This document shows positions 29,502 through 38,672 of a stretch of 64,000 bases of DNA, piece by piece. Within the stretch, counting starts at the first letter, position 1, and each line of letters opens with the position of its first letter. The stretch is from Massilia sp. KIM. Its GTDB lineage: Bacteria; Pseudomonadota; Gammaproteobacteria; Burkholderiales; Burkholderiaceae_D. Location: assembly GCF_002007115.1 (NCBI RefSeq), contig NZ_MVAD01000001.1, positions 3,310,391 to 3,374,390 on the forward strand, in the 5' to 3' direction. Made by a program: the position numbers and the translations under genes. The notes below the pieces were generated by a model. That model searched no databases and had not been told where the DNA came from. It was given only the letters and a program-made list of their open reading frames with translations.

Positions 29502-29662
29502 CTCCCTGATGTTGCTCGCGGCCGGCCTGGCGCGTGCCGGCCCTCGTCGCCCGCATCCGCTACACTGTCGGTCCACCTGGCCGGCCTGGCGCCCCGGCGG
29601 CGGCGCTCCCCGGCCCGCCTCCTGGCTGACGCCTGCCGCCCCAACCAACCTGAAAAAATCCC

Positions 29663-30175
29663 ATGACCGGCTTCGCCTCCCTGCCCCTCGAGTTCTTCCA
29701 GGACTATCCCGAACCCGGCGTCAACTTCATCGACGTCGGCTGCATCTTCGACAATCCGGACCACTGGCGGCTCGCCATCGACACCCTGCACGCGCAGACG
29801 GAGCATCTGCATTTCGACTTCCTCCTGGCGATGGATGCGCGTGGCTTCATGATCGCGGGCGCCCTCGCCTACATGCGCGGTGTCGGCTTCGCGATGGCGC
29901 GCAAGGCGGGACGCCTGCCGGGCGAGGCGATCCGCATCGACTACCAGCGCGAGTACGGCAGCGCCACCATCGAGATCCAGCCTGCGCGCATCAAGGGCCA
30001 GCGGGTGCTGATCGTGGACGACGTACTGGCCACCGGCGGCACCATCGAGGCCGCCGCCGCCCTGCTGCGCCAGCTCGGCAAGGAAGTGGTGGGCGCGGCT
30101 GCGCTGTTCGACATTGCCTTCTTCCGTCCCAAGCGGGAGCTGACGATGCCCGTCGTGACCCTGCGCGACGTCTGA
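29663..30175 (+). CDS. apt: Adenine phosphoribosyltransferase
   Basis: 170 residues, the usual Apt length. The PRPP-binding motif VLIVDDVLATGGT is present near residue 115, and the N-terminal pattern DYPEPGVNFIDVGCIFDNP and the loop MDARGFMIAGALAY match Apt. It converts adenine and PRPP to AMP in purine salvage. The Shine-Dalgarno is weak (GAAAAAATCCC before the ATG). The stop lies 3 bases from the convergent betaine-binding gene. Confidence 0.9.
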   Translation: MTGFASLPLEFFQDYPEPGVNFIDVGCIFDNPDHWRLAIDTLHAQTEHLHFDFLLAMDARGFMIAGALAYMRGVGFAMARKAGRLPGEAIRIDYQREYGSATIEIQPARIKGQRVLIVDDVLATGGTIEAAAALLRQLGKEVVGAAALFDIAFFRPKRELTMPVVTLRDV

Positions 30176-30178
30176 GCT

Positions 30179-30952
30179 TCAGGCCTTGCGCGCCAACCAT
30201 TCGCGCGCCACGGTCTGCGGCGCCAGGCCGCGCACGCGGATCGCATGCTCGAGCCCGGACACCGCCGCGTTCCCCAGGTACAGGCCGCGCAGCCGCTCGA
30301 GGGCCCGCGGCGCGATCGACGGCAGGATCGCCTTGCGCGCCACCAGGGTGGCGGCATCGCGCCCGCCGAGCATGCCTTTCGGTTCCTCGAGCGCGCGGAT
30401 GCGGTAATCCTGGTGCAGGAACTGCGGATGCCACAAGGGCAGTACCAGCCAGCGTCCTTCGTCGACCGCGCGCCGGAAGTTGTCGAAACAGGAGGCTTCG
30501 TCGCCGGCCTCGAAGCGGTAGGCATGCGCGTCCAATCCGTAGCCCTGGATCATCGCCTGGGAAAAGCGGCTGATCCCGGCCCCAGGATTGATGCCGGCGA
30601 TACGCCTGTCCATGCGAGCCAGCGCTTCCGGCTTTTTCAGATCGTCCACCGAGGCCACCACGTCGGCTGGTACGTAGTCCGGCACGCCCCATATGCAGTA
30701 GGGCTCGTAGAGTGCGCCGAGCTTTTCCAACTTGTCGAGCGAAGGAGCAAGATAGGCGCCATGGCTGGCCGGCAGCCAGGCCGAGGACACCAGGTCCACC
30801 GCGTCCGCTTCGAGCAGCCGGAACATCGCTTCGTGCGGTGCGGCCCGCAGCGTCACCGCATGGCCGTGCTCTTCGAGGATCTCGCGCACCACGGCGGCGC
30901 TGGCGGCGTGGAAGGACAAATCGATATAGCCGAGCGTGATGGGGGCCTTCAT
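30179..30952 (-). CDS. Glycine betaine/choline-type substrate-binding protein (OpuAC-like)
   Basis: 257 residues from the ATG at 30952. It follows the OpuAC/ProX fold: TLGYIDLSFHAASAAVVREILEEHGH at the start, DLVSSAWLPASHGAYL, GINPGAGISRFSQAMI and LVLPLWHPQFLHQDYRIRAL. No signal peptide is visible at this start and no ABC ATPase or permease gene is adjacent, so it may be a stand-alone sensor or cytoplasmic binder, or a start lies elsewhere. Its ATG overlaps the TGA of the upstream royal-jelly-family gene (ATGA), so the two are coupled. Confidence 0.82.
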   Translation of the reverse strand: MKAPITLGYIDLSFHAASAAVVREILEEHGHAVTLRAAPHEAMFRLLEADAVDLVSSAWLPASHGAYLAPSLDKLEKLGALYEPYCIWGVPDYVPADVVASVDDLKKPEALARMDRRIAGINPGAGISRFSQAMIQGYGLDAHAYRFEAGDEASCFDNFRRAVDEGRWLVLPLWHPQFLHQDYRIRALEEPKGMLGGRDAATLVARKAILPSIAPRALERLRGLYLGNAAVSGLEHAIRVRGLAPQTVAREWLARKA

Positions 30953-32049
30953 GGCCTCTCCTCCAGAGCAATGCTGTACAGCCGAATTGGCCACTGCACG
31001 CGCGAGACGCCGCCGTTGAAGGCGCGCATGCGGTCCATCTGCGGCACCGGCAGCCACAGGCGCCCGTCTGCGATCACGGGTGCATCGACCCAGTGCAGCG
31101 CGGGGTCGCGTACAAGCGTCGTGAGCTTGCCGTCGGGACTGCGCCTGACGATGCTGGTGCTGCGCAGGTCGGCGTAGTACAGGTTGCCGGCGCCATCGAT
31201 GGCGGTGCCGCCGACCGGCGGGATATCGGCCCAGGGACGCACCGCGGCGGCCAGGGCCGCGGCTGGAACGGCCGGGTCGTCCAGCAGTCGCGTCGGCACC
31301 TGGGACCAGGGGCCGGACAGCGAACCGAAATACAGCGTCGCACCATCGGGGCTCAGCTCGAAAGGATCGGCGTTGACGGCCAGCGGCTGGCCGTCAGCGC
31401 CGCGCACTACGGTGCCGGCCACGTCGATGTGACGACCCTTGGGTGCGGTCACGGAAGGATGGCCGTCCAATACGCGGCGCGCGGCGCCGCTGTCCAGGTC
31501 GAGCACGATCAGGCCAGGGCGCCCGGCGTCGGTCAGGTAGGCGCGGCGACCGTTGAAGCGGATGTCGTCGATGTAGCTGCCGGGCAGCGCCACGCCGGGG
31601 CCGAAGGCGATCACGCGCGTCACGCGGCCGCTCGCCAGGTCGATCCGCACCGCTTTGGCGCCTTGCGGGAGCGGGTCGCCGCCGAAGTCCGGCGCGCCGG
31701 TGTCGATGGCCCACAGGCTGCCCTGGCCGTCGAGGTGGATGGCGTTGACGTTGACGAAAGCGTGCGCCGGATCCTGGCCGGGACGCCAGCCGTTCCAGGC
31801 GCCGTCCGGGTAGGCCCGCGGTCGTCCGTCGCGGTCGAGCATCGCCAGCGCCGGTCCCTTGCCGTCAGTCCAGCGCGGGCCGGCGACGTAGATCCGGCCT
31901 GCATGCACCGCGACCGCGTTCCAGACCATCTCCTGGCTGCTGGCTTCCAGGCGCAGGGCGTTGTCGGCCGCGACCGCGGCGGGCGGCGCCGCGACGGCAA
32001 GGATGGCGCCGGCCAGCGTTGCGGCAATCAGGGCTGTTCGGAACTGCAT
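30949..32049 (-). CDS. Major royal jelly/yellow-family secreted protein
   Basis: 366 residues from the ATG at 32049, with GGGAG 8 bases upstream. A signal peptide covers about residues 1-27 (ending AVAA). The rest is a six-bladed beta-propeller of the MRJP/SMP-30-like type, with blocks VNVNAIHLDGQGSLWAIDTG, YIDDIRFNGRRAYLTDAG, ADPFELSPDGATLYFGSLSG and WADIPPVGGTAIDGAGNLYYAD. These proteins bind or hydrolyse small lactones or amines; function here is unknown. It is divergent from a LysR regulator with a 94-base AT-rich gap, so it is a likely target of that regulator. Confidence 0.85.
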   Translation of the reverse strand: MQFRTALIAATLAGAILAVAAPPAAVAADNALRLEASSQEMVWNAVAVHAGRIYVAGPRWTDGKGPALAMLDRDGRPRAYPDGAWNGWRPGQDPAHAFVNVNAIHLDGQGSLWAIDTGAPDFGGDPLPQGAKAVRIDLASGRVTRVIAFGPGVALPGSYIDDIRFNGRRAYLTDAGRPGLIVLDLDSGAARRVLDGHPSVTAPKGRHIDVAGTVVRGADGQPLAVNADPFELSPDGATLYFGSLSGPWSQVPTRLLDDPAVPAAALAAAVRPWADIPPVGGTAIDGAGNLYYADLRSTSIVRRSPDGKLTTLVRDPALHWVDAPVIADGRLWLPVPQMDRMRAFNGGVSRVQWPIRLYSIALEERP

Positions 32050-32143
32050 GGCATTTCTCCCGTATCGACAGTGTGCGAACAGCTTACCCAATTCGCTTTT
32101 GAATTAAAATCGACAAGTTTGCATACTTACAATACAAAAGTGA

Positions 32144-33019
32144 ATGAAGCTGAAAGCCGAGTGGAACGACTACCGTGTATTCCTGGCGATCGCGCGTCAC
32201 GGCAGCTTGAGCGAGGCCGCGCGTAGTCTCGGGCAATCGCAACCGACCATGGGACGGCGTTTGCAGGCGCTGGAGCAAGCCTTGTCGCATACGCTGTTCC
32301 AGCGTACCGCCGACGGCTACGTGCTGACCAGCGAGGGCGAAGCCATCCTTCCCCACGCGCAGGAGATCGAGGAACAGGCCGTCGCCATCGAACGCAAGCT
32401 GGCCGGCGCCGCCGCCTTGCACGGCATGGTGCGGGTCTCGACCACCGAATGGTTCGGCGCCCATGTGCTGTCGCCGGTGTTCGCGCAAGTGCGCGCCGCG
32501 CATCCGGAACTGGTGATCGAGCTGTTGACCGAGACCCGCCTGGTCAGCCTGGCCCGGCGCGAGGCAGATCTGGGCTTTCGCTTTCGCGAATTCGACGAGG
32601 CCGACGTGGTGCAGACGCGGGCCACGGAACTGGGCTTCGGCGCCTACGCCAGCCCAGACTATCTGACGCGCCACGGTGCGCCGGACGAAGGCGGCGGCCA
32701 CACCCTGGTCACCATGGACACCGCCTACGGCGACCTGGCCGACGTCCCCTGGCTCGCCGCGCGCCTGCCGCGCGCCGCGGTGGGCCTGCGCGCCAACAGC
32801 CGCGATGTGCAGGCCAGGCTGTGCGCAGCCGGCGCCGGCATCGCCGTGCTGCCGCGCGTGGTGGGTGACGCCATGCCCGGCCTGACCCTGCTCGACCTCG
32901 GCGCGGCCCCGCCCGGCCGCGTGGTCTGGGCCGGCTACCACAAGGACTTGCAGCGCTCCCTGCCGATCCGCACCGTACTGTCGGCGGTGCGCGCGGCCCT
33001 GGGATCAAGGCCCGTGTGA
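32144..33019 (+). CDS. LysR-family transcriptional regulator
   Basis: 291 residues. Winged helix: NDYRVFLAIARHGSLSEAARSLGQSQPTMGRRLQALEQALSHTLFQRT; then a LysR-substrate domain. The divergent position next to the royal-jelly-family/OpuAC-like pair is the classic arrangement for LysR autoregulation and activation. The AT-rich gap holds the dyad TTTTGAATTAAAA (32097-32109) and TACAAT (32128-32133), 11 bases before the ATG, with no Shine-Dalgarno, so the mRNA leader is short. Confidence 0.9.
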   Translation: MKLKAEWNDYRVFLAIARHGSLSEAARSLGQSQPTMGRRLQALEQALSHTLFQRTADGYVLTSEGEAILPHAQEIEEQAVAIERKLAGAAALHGMVRVSTTEWFGAHVLSPVFAQVRAAHPELVIELLTETRLVSLARREADLGFRFREFDEADVVQTRATELGFGAYASPDYLTRHGAPDEGGGHTLVTMDTAYGDLADVPWLAARLPRAAVGLRANSRDVQARLCAAGAGIAVLPRVVGDAMPGLTLLDLGAAPPGRVVWAGYHKDLQRSLPIRTVLSAVRAALGSRPV

Positions 33020-33095
33020 GCGCCGCACAGGGCGGCCGCGGATTGCCCGCCCGATCGCCGGTCGGGCCCGCGCGCCCCTGGCGGCGCGCCCGTCC

Positions 33096-34709
33096 TTACA
33101 GACGGTGGGCGGCGCGGATCTCCTGGGCGGCGCGTTCGCCGATCACCACGCAGGGCGCCATGGTGTTGCCAGTGGTAATGCGCGGCATGATGGAGGCGTC
33201 GGCGATGCGCAGGTTTTCGACGCCGTACACCTGGAGCTTGCCGTCCACCACCGACATCGCGTCACGTCCCATTTTCGCGGTGCCGCACTGGTGCCAGTAG
33301 GTCATCGCACCATTGCGGACGTACTGCTCCAGTCCCTCGCGGCTCATCTTGCCCGGCATGCTTTCGCGCTTGACCAGCTTGCCGAAGGCCTCGGCGTTGC
33401 CCAGCTCGCGGCACATCTGCACGCTGGCGATGGCCGCTTCCAGGTCTTCCGGATCGCTGAGCATGTTGGCGTGGATGATCGGCGGGTCGCCGGCCTGCGG
33501 CCCCGAGAGCAGCACTTCGCCGCGGCTCTTGGGCTGCGCCAGGCCGGCGTACATGGTCCAGCCGTGCTCCGGCAGGCCGAGCGCGGCGTTCTCCGGCGTC
33601 GACACCGGGAATGCGAGCTGGCAGTGCAACATGTCGGGTCCCTCGAGCGAGGGGTCGCTCTTCCAGTACAGGGTGGCTTCCGAGCCGCCGTTGCCGACCT
33701 GCTGGGGTTCGGCGTATTCCCAGATGCAGCTGAAGCCCACATGGTCCTGGTGGTTCTGGCCCACGCCCGGCAGGTGCTGGCGCACCGCGATGCCGTGGCG
33801 CTCCAGTTCCGCGCGCGGCCCGATGCCCGACTGCATCAGCACCTTGGGCGTGTTGATCGCGCCCAGCGACAAGACCACTTCACGCGCCGCCCCGAAGCGT
33901 TGCAGGCGGCCGTCGAGGATCACTTCCACGCCGGTGACCTTGCGGCCCTCGAAAGTCAGCTTCGACACCAGCGCCTTGGTGAGCACGGTCAGGTTGGGCT
34001 GGGCCATGCGCCGGTAGGCATAGGAGCGGAACACCGACAGGCGCTTGCCGTCGCGGATGCGCAAGTCGTTGATCGCCGCGCCGCCCTCGCCCTCCATCAT
34101 GGCGCCGTTCGGGCTGTCGTAGACCGGGATGCCGAGCTCGCGCGCGGCGTCCAGCATCAAGGTGGCGGTTGGCTTGGGGTCGTGGGCAGGCGCCACGTAC
34201 ACCGGGCCGCCGTGGCCGCGGCGCAGCGGGTCCGGGCTGCCCTGCCAGTCCTCGATGCGGCGGTAGATGTCCAGCACCGCGTCGTAGTTCCAGGCCGCGT
34301 CGCCGGCTTCGGCGGCGAAATGGTTCCAGTCGTTGCGGTGGCCGCGTGCCCACAGCATCACGTTGATGCTCGAGCCGCCGCCCAGCACCTTGCCCATGTT
34401 GAGCGGCACCGCGCGGCCGTTCAGGTGCTGGTTCGGTTCGGCCATGAAGCCCCAGTCGCGCTCGGAGCCGAGGTTCAGCGGCCACTGGCCGGGCTCGATC
34501 ACGCTCGCGACCTCGTCGTCGCCGCCAGCTTCCAGCAGCAGCACGCTGACGGCCGGATTCTCGGCCAGCCGGGCCGCGACCACCGAGCCGGCCGATCCGG
34601 CCCCGCACACGATGAAGTCGTAGGTCTGCCTGAGGGAGCCGGCCAGGGCGCGCTGGTTGGCGCGCACGGCTTGCGCGAAATCGATGCTGTCGTACACCTT
34701 GTCGGTCAT
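33096..34709 (-). CDS. GMC-family FAD oxidoreductase (choline dehydrogenase-like)
   Basis: 537 residues from the ATG at 34709, with AAAGG 6 bases before it; the longer open frame is not supported. FAD-binding motif GAGSAGSVVAARLAE near residue 35, GMC signature 1 (GKVLGGGSSINVMLWARGH), signature 2 (GAINTPKVLMQSGIGP) and the C-terminal active-site block YWHQCGTAKMG...NLRIADASIMPRITTGNT. It oxidises an alcohol to an aldehyde at the expense of FAD. The nearby OpuAC-like gene makes an osmolyte substrate plausible, but choline dehydrogenase proper (BetA) is not proven. Confidence 0.9.
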   Translation of the reverse strand: MTDKVYDSIDFAQAVRANQRALAGSLRQTYDFIVCGAGSAGSVVAARLAENPAVSVLLLEAGGDDEVASVIEPGQWPLNLGSERDWGFMAEPNQHLNGRAVPLNMGKVLGGGSSINVMLWARGHRNDWNHFAAEAGDAAWNYDAVLDIYRRIEDWQGSPDPLRRGHGGPVYVAPAHDPKPTATLMLDAARELGIPVYDSPNGAMMEGEGGAAINDLRIRDGKRLSVFRSYAYRRMAQPNLTVLTKALVSKLTFEGRKVTGVEVILDGRLQRFGAAREVVLSLGAINTPKVLMQSGIGPRAELERHGIAVRQHLPGVGQNHQDHVGFSCIWEYAEPQQVGNGGSEATLYWKSDPSLEGPDMLHCQLAFPVSTPENAALGLPEHGWTMYAGLAQPKSRGEVLLSGPQAGDPPIIHANMLSDPEDLEAAIASVQMCRELGNAEAFGKLVKRESMPGKMSREGLEQYVRNGAMTYWHQCGTAKMGRDAMSVVDGKLQVYGVENLRIADASIMPRITTGNTMAPCVVIGERAAQEIRAAHRL

Positions 34710-34891
34710 GGTTCGCCTTTCAATGAGGGGGAGGAGCGCGGCGGCGGGCGCGGCGCGGTCTGCCAAGACATACGGGCAAACCCCGGGATTGGACGCGGGG
34801 CCCCGAGCGCCGCGCACGCTTGGGACGGCTCAATGAGCGCCGCCCTGGTGCTGCCATCATCTGGCCAGTCCCGCCTTTCGCCAGGAGCCTC

Positions 34892-35056
34892 ATGAGCCTT
34901 GCCGTCCTCCGCAGCCGCGCCCTCGCCGGCATGGAAGCCCCCGCCGTCAGCGTCGAAGTGCATCTCGCCAACGGACTGCCCTCGCTCACCATTGTTGGCA
35001 ACAATCTGCCATTGCTCCATCGCAGTGTAACTCTCGCCTCTTGGAGAAGTAGCTAG
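34892..35056 (+). pseudogene. comM: comM (yifB) 5' fragment, interrupted by the serine-recombinase element
   Basis: ATG at 34892. Residues 1-36 (MSLAVLRSRALAGMEAP then VHLANGLPSLTIVG) are the conserved N-terminus of the ComM/YifB Mg-chelatase-like ATPase. After the Gly codon (34997-34999) the sequence leaves the family and runs 18 foreign codons to a TAG at 35054-35056. The matching remainder starts at 47182. ComM is a hexameric branch-migration helicase needed for efficient natural transformation, so its interruption should impair or remove that function. Confidence 0.93.
34985..35014 (+). other. Left junction (attL-like) with terminal inverted repeat
   Basis: 34985-34999 encodes L-T-I-V-G of comM and reads TCACCATnGTnGGC, repeated at the right junction (47182-47196) with three mismatches in 15. 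The element-side arm ACAATCTGCCATTG (35001-35014) is repeated inverted at the right end with 12 of 14 matches. The 2-bp crossover cannot be fixed from sequence alone. Confidence 0.7.
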
Positions 35057-35071
35057 GAGAACGGGGGCGCT

Positions 35072-35272
35072 TCACCTATTCTCGTACGCGGAGCCTACCG
35101 TTGATACGTCCCCCGGAATAAGACCTAACAGTTCCCAGGTGACAGTGCTGTCGAAGCCGCAGTCCTCTAGGAAACGCATTGCGTAAAGCAACCCGTGTGT
35201 CTTCCGAAGATGTATAGCAGCAGCAAGCAGCCGTGCGTTGCGAAGAAGAGGGTCCGGTGGGTGCGTGGTCAT
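35072..35272 (-). CDS. Small conserved-looking protein at the element's left end
   Basis: 66 residues, pattern DPLLRNARLLAAAIHLRKTHGLLYAMRFLEDCGFD...LLG. The amphipathic helical layout resembles small unnamed proteins found in mobile elements of Burkholderiales, but no function is known. A GGAGG on this strand is 23 bases before the ATG, too far to be convincing. It reads toward the comM fragment, away from the recombinase pair, and its start lies inside the promoter region of that pair. Confidence 0.5.
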   Translation of the reverse strand: MTTHPPDPLLRNARLLAAAIHLRKTHGLLYAMRFLEDCGFDSTVTWELLGLIPGDVSTVGSAYENR

Positions 35273-35278
35273 GGCCGT

Positions 35279-35306
35279 GTGACGCTGTTTTTAGTCCTCC
35301 TATAAT
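35279..35306 (+). promoter_or_regulatory. Sigma-70-like promoter for the tandem recombinases
   Basis: GTGACG (35279-35284) and a perfect TATAAT (35301-35306) are separated by 16 bases, 53 bases before the ATG of the first recombinase. GGAG at 35349-35352 serves as its ribosome-binding site. Confidence 0.6.
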
Positions 35307-35358
35307 CTCCTATCTGACTTGCCGGGTTGTTGAGCTACCTCAAAAACTGGAGAATCCT

Positions 35359-36888
35359 ATGCGAGACGCCTGCCCAGATCGCGCCGTAATGTACGTGCGT
35401 ATGTCGACAGAGAGCCAGGACTACTCGACGGATCATCAGCGAGCCAAGCTCCAGGAGTACGCAGAAACCAAGGGCATGATGCTCGTCCGTGAGTATGTCG
35501 ACGATGGCAAGAGTGGCTTGGACATAAAGCGGCGTGCAGGCTTGACGGCACTCATGAAGGACGTCCAGTCAACAGAGCCTGATTTCAGCCACATCCTTGT
35601 CTATGACATTAGCCGGTGGGGGCGATTTCAGGACATTGACGAGGCTGCATACCATGAGCACACCTGTCGACGTGCAGGCATCACCGTGGTCTATTGTGGT
35701 GAACGATTCTCCGACGATGGCGGACCGTATGCGGCGCTTCTGAAGAGCATGAAGCGTGTCATGGCCGCTGAGTACAGTCGCGATCTCTCAGAGAAAGTCT
35801 TCATCGCACAGTCGCGGTTCATTAAAATGGGCTTCAAGCAAGGGGGGCACGCTGGTTACGGGCTGAGGCGACTGGCCCTGAAAGCTGACGGGACCCCAAG
35901 GGCCATACTTGAGTACGGAGAATCTAAGGTTTCAGCTACGGACAGGGTGATACTAGTTTGGGGCCCAGATGAGGAAGTAGCGACGGTCAGACGGGTGTAC
36001 TCACTATATTTGAACGGAGGCTACAGCGAATCGCGCATCGTCCGGCTACTAAACAGTGAAGGCATACCAAGCGAGTTCAACCGCCCGTGGACACAAGCGA
36101 TGCTCAATTCTCTCTTGACCAATGTTAAGTATTGCGGGGCGCTTGCCTATAACCGCCGCTCATGCAAACTGTCGAAGCCACGAACCCGCAACCAAGACAG
36201 CCAATGGGTCGTAAATCCGGCCGCAGTTCCCCCTATCATTTCCCGTGCGCTCTTTGATGCTGCTCAAGCGGAGCGTGCGCGACGATTGCGGCGATTTACA
36301 GCCGCTGAGTTGATTGCACTGCTCCAGGGCTGCCACCAGCGGCATGGGAAAGTGAATGCAAAGGTTATTGCAGCCGACCTAACAATGCCCGATCCACAGT
36401 TGTTTGTACGGACATTCGGATCCTTGGTGAGCGCTTACGATATGGCTGGCCTACCGCGATCCGTAACTTACGCATTCGTCCACACCAAGAGGCGGCTAAC
36501 TGCCATCCGCAGCGAATTAGTTTCGAAGGTGGAAGCACTTACATTAGCTGCAGGCTCGACCATTGAGCGCACGCCGGAGCCATCCATCTTGATTCTGAAC
36601 GGCGATCTGCGTGTCCAAATTCAGGTCGCAGTTCCCCGCAATCCTAAGCGCGGCGTCCGGAACTGGAGAGTCTTTGCGAGACCCGGCGTCGACTTCATCA
36701 TTACTGCCCGGATGGGGCCAACAGTCAGTGAGATAGCAGACTACTTCTTGCTCGATGCGCCTTGTCTGGCGGCAGGACCCGTCTACCTCAAGGACTCCAA
36801 CCTTGATCGATACTCAACATCGCGCTACACCTCCTTAGCTGATATGTTTTCAGGATCGATCGTCGACCAACCGGAGACGCTGCGTTGA
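35359..36888 (+). CDS. Large serine recombinase, first of a tandem pair
   Basis: 509 residues from ATG 35359 (GGAG 6 bases upstream). The resolvase domain starts AVMYVRMSTESQ with catalytic Ser16; conserved arginines lie in DISRWGRFQDIDEA and AAEYSRDLSEKV. A recombinase domain follows (GYGLRRLALK... LLTNVKYCGALAYNRR). Beyond residue 290 it has a long C-terminal region without the CxxC zinc ribbon of classical integrases; the segment AAELIALLQGCHQRHGKVNAKVIAADL looks like an extra DNA-binding helical unit. Its stop overlaps the TTG start of a paralogue with the same layout. It probably cuts and rejoins DNA at att sites, perhaps as a hetero-oligomer with its partner. Confidence 0.9.
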   Translation: MRDACPDRAVMYVRMSTESQDYSTDHQRAKLQEYAETKGMMLVREYVDDGKSGLDIKRRAGLTALMKDVQSTEPDFSHILVYDISRWGRFQDIDEAAYHEHTCRRAGITVVYCGERFSDDGGPYAALLKSMKRVMAAEYSRDLSEKVFIAQSRFIKMGFKQGGHAGYGLRRLALKADGTPRAILEYGESKVSATDRVILVWGPDEEVATVRRVYSLYLNGGYSESRIVRLLNSEGIPSEFNRPWTQAMLNSLLTNVKYCGALAYNRRSCKLSKPRTRNQDSQWVVNPAAVPPIISRALFDAAQAERARRLRRFTAAELIALLQGCHQRHGKVNAKVIAADLTMPDPQLFVRTFGSLVSAYDMAGLPRSVTYAFVHTKRRLTAIRSELVSKVEALTLAAGSTIERTPEPSILILNGDLRVQIQVAVPRNPKRGVRNWRVFARPGVDFIITARMGPTVSEIADYFLLDAPCLAAGPVYLKDSNLDRYSTSRYTSLADMFSGSIVDQPETLR

Positions 36889-38390
36889 GCCGGCCCACTA
36901 CCCCTGCAGCTCTCTACGTTCGGGCATCCACTGAGCATCAGAACTACTCAACCCGCCATCAGGAGGCAGCACTGCGCGAGTATGCTACCGAACACGGCTA
37001 TGAGGTCGTCAACATCTTTCGTGACGAAGGGCGCAGCGGTCTTACTCTGGGCGGTCGCGTTGGATTGCTGACGTTGTTGGAGCAAATCCAAACAGGACAA
37101 GCCAATTTCACAACGATCTTGGTTTATGACGTAAGTCGCTGGGGACGCTTCCAGGACATTGACGAGGCTGCGCACTACGAGTATGTCTGTCGACGCGCCG
37201 GCATCAAGGTCTGTTACTGTGCAGAGATTTTTGCTAACGATGTGTCACCTATTGCCACGCTAATCAAGGGCCTTAAGCGCGCCATGGCCGCGGAGTACAG
37301 CCGTGAACTCTCGGTGAAGGTGTTCAATGCTCAAGTGCGCCTCACGCAGGCGGGCTATAAGCAAGGAGGATCCGCTGGGTATGGCTTGCGTCGGATGGCG
37401 GTGTCTGCGTCAGGACAGCCCAAAGGTATCTTGGGTCCTGGTGAACGGAAGAACATGCCTAGCGACCGTGTTACTTATGTGCCCGGTCCAGAGGACGAGA
37501 AAACTGTCATCCATCGGGTCTACGCGATGTATCTCGATGAGCGCATGCCCGAAGTTCGTATTGCAGCTAGGTTGAACGACGAAAAAGTTCCGACCGGCCT
37601 TGGTCGCCCTTGGTCAGTGCACCTCGTGAAGCAAGTACTCACGAACCACAAGTATGTAGGAACGATGACGTTCAACCGCAGCACGCAACACATGCGAAGC
37701 ACACGGCGAGCGAACGATAAAAACAAGTGGGTGCACCGTGAGCATGCATTTGAGGCAGTAGTCCCACGAGAGCGATTCGTTCAGGCGGCTGAAGAGCGCA
37801 GGCGACGCCGCAAGAAGTGGACCGATGACGAGATGCTGGATGTGCTCCGCGACATTCTGGTTGAACACGGAAGGGTTACTCCAGAACTGATCAATTCTAG
37901 TCACGGCCCCTCGGTCAAGTCTTACGCTTTCCGATTCAACAGCTTGGTATCAGCAATGGGCTTGGCTGGCATAAGTTGGCCTTCTTTGTCACGAGGAACG
38001 ATCACACGATTCCGGCTTCGGTGCGTCACTCGGGGCATTACAAACGAGCTGAATCGTTGCATGGCTGCTGTAGAAGCGAAGGTGGAGAGGCTCACTCCGC
38101 GCACGTGGCGCGTGAACGGTGTCACGGTACGTCTACTTTGCACTCGCTGCCGGTTTGAGCGCAGCCATCCATGTTGGAAAGTGACAGTAGCACATACCCC
38201 TGCGGTCGACTTCGTCATTTGGGTTCGCATGGACCAAGCCAACGAACATCTGGAACAAATCTACCTCATACCAGTCGCGGAGTTTCCAGAGCACCAGTAC
38301 ATCTGGCCTTCGACCAGGACACTGCCCAGGTACGAGCAGTACGCCGTCCCGTCACTACAGGCGATGTTTGGTCTTGCGAAGGGTACTTAG
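36885..38390 (+). CDS. Large serine recombinase, second of a tandem pair
   Basis: 501 residues from a TTG start (36885-36887) that overlaps the TGA of the first recombinase; GGAG lies 8 bases upstream. Catalytic Ser15 is in ALYVRASTEHQ. It shares with its neighbour the unusual phrase ILVYD-SRWGRFQDIDEAA, MAAEYSR-LS-KVF-AQ and the C-terminal ...FNSLVSAMGLAG block, so the two arose by duplication. The zinc ribbon is likewise missing. Both copies keep the catalytic serine and arginines, which argues that both are active. Translational coupling suggests that a fixed ratio matters. Confidence 0.9.
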   Translation: MSRPTTPAALYVRASTEHQNYSTRHQEAALREYATEHGYEVVNIFRDEGRSGLTLGGRVGLLTLLEQIQTGQANFTTILVYDVSRWGRFQDIDEAAHYEYVCRRAGIKVCYCAEIFANDVSPIATLIKGLKRAMAAEYSRELSVKVFNAQVRLTQAGYKQGGSAGYGLRRMAVSASGQPKGILGPGERKNMPSDRVTYVPGPEDEKTVIHRVYAMYLDERMPEVRIAARLNDEKVPTGLGRPWSVHLVKQVLTNHKYVGTMTFNRSTQHMRSTRRANDKNKWVHREHAFEAVVPRERFVQAAEERRRRRKKWTDDEMLDVLRDILVEHGRVTPELINSSHGPSVKSYAFRFNSLVSAMGLAGISWPSLSRGTITRFRLRCVTRGITNELNRCMAAVEAKVERLTPRTWRVNGVTVRLLCTRCRFERSHPCWKVTVAHTPAVDFVIWVRMDQANEHLEQIYLIPVAEFPEHQYIWPSTRTLPRYEQYAVPSLQAMFGLAKGT

Positions 38391-38672
38391 CAGCGCCAGC
38401 TGGGCAGCATGTGGACGACAGCAACCGGGATCGTCAGAGAAGTGGCCGTGGAGGAAAGACATGGATCCGGGACACACCACACGGTGGGACGAACATGGAG
38501 GACAAGCAGAACTAAAACTAGACTTTAGACTGCCTGTCCTGATCTGGAGATGGTCTCTTGGATCACACTGTCTAGCGATCACGAAGAGAGCCACTCCACT
38601 TAGACCACATTGCTCCGAGAAAGTACTGAGTTTGTCTTGTCCTGGTTGACGACGATGAACAATCCTTACCGG
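38391..38672. other. Gene-free gap after the recombinase pair
   Basis: 282 bases between the convergent recombinase pair and the minus-strand three-gene unit. Short frames on both strands lack start signals. A small dyad CTAGACTTTAG lies near 38519. Nothing else is supported. Confidence 0.4.
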
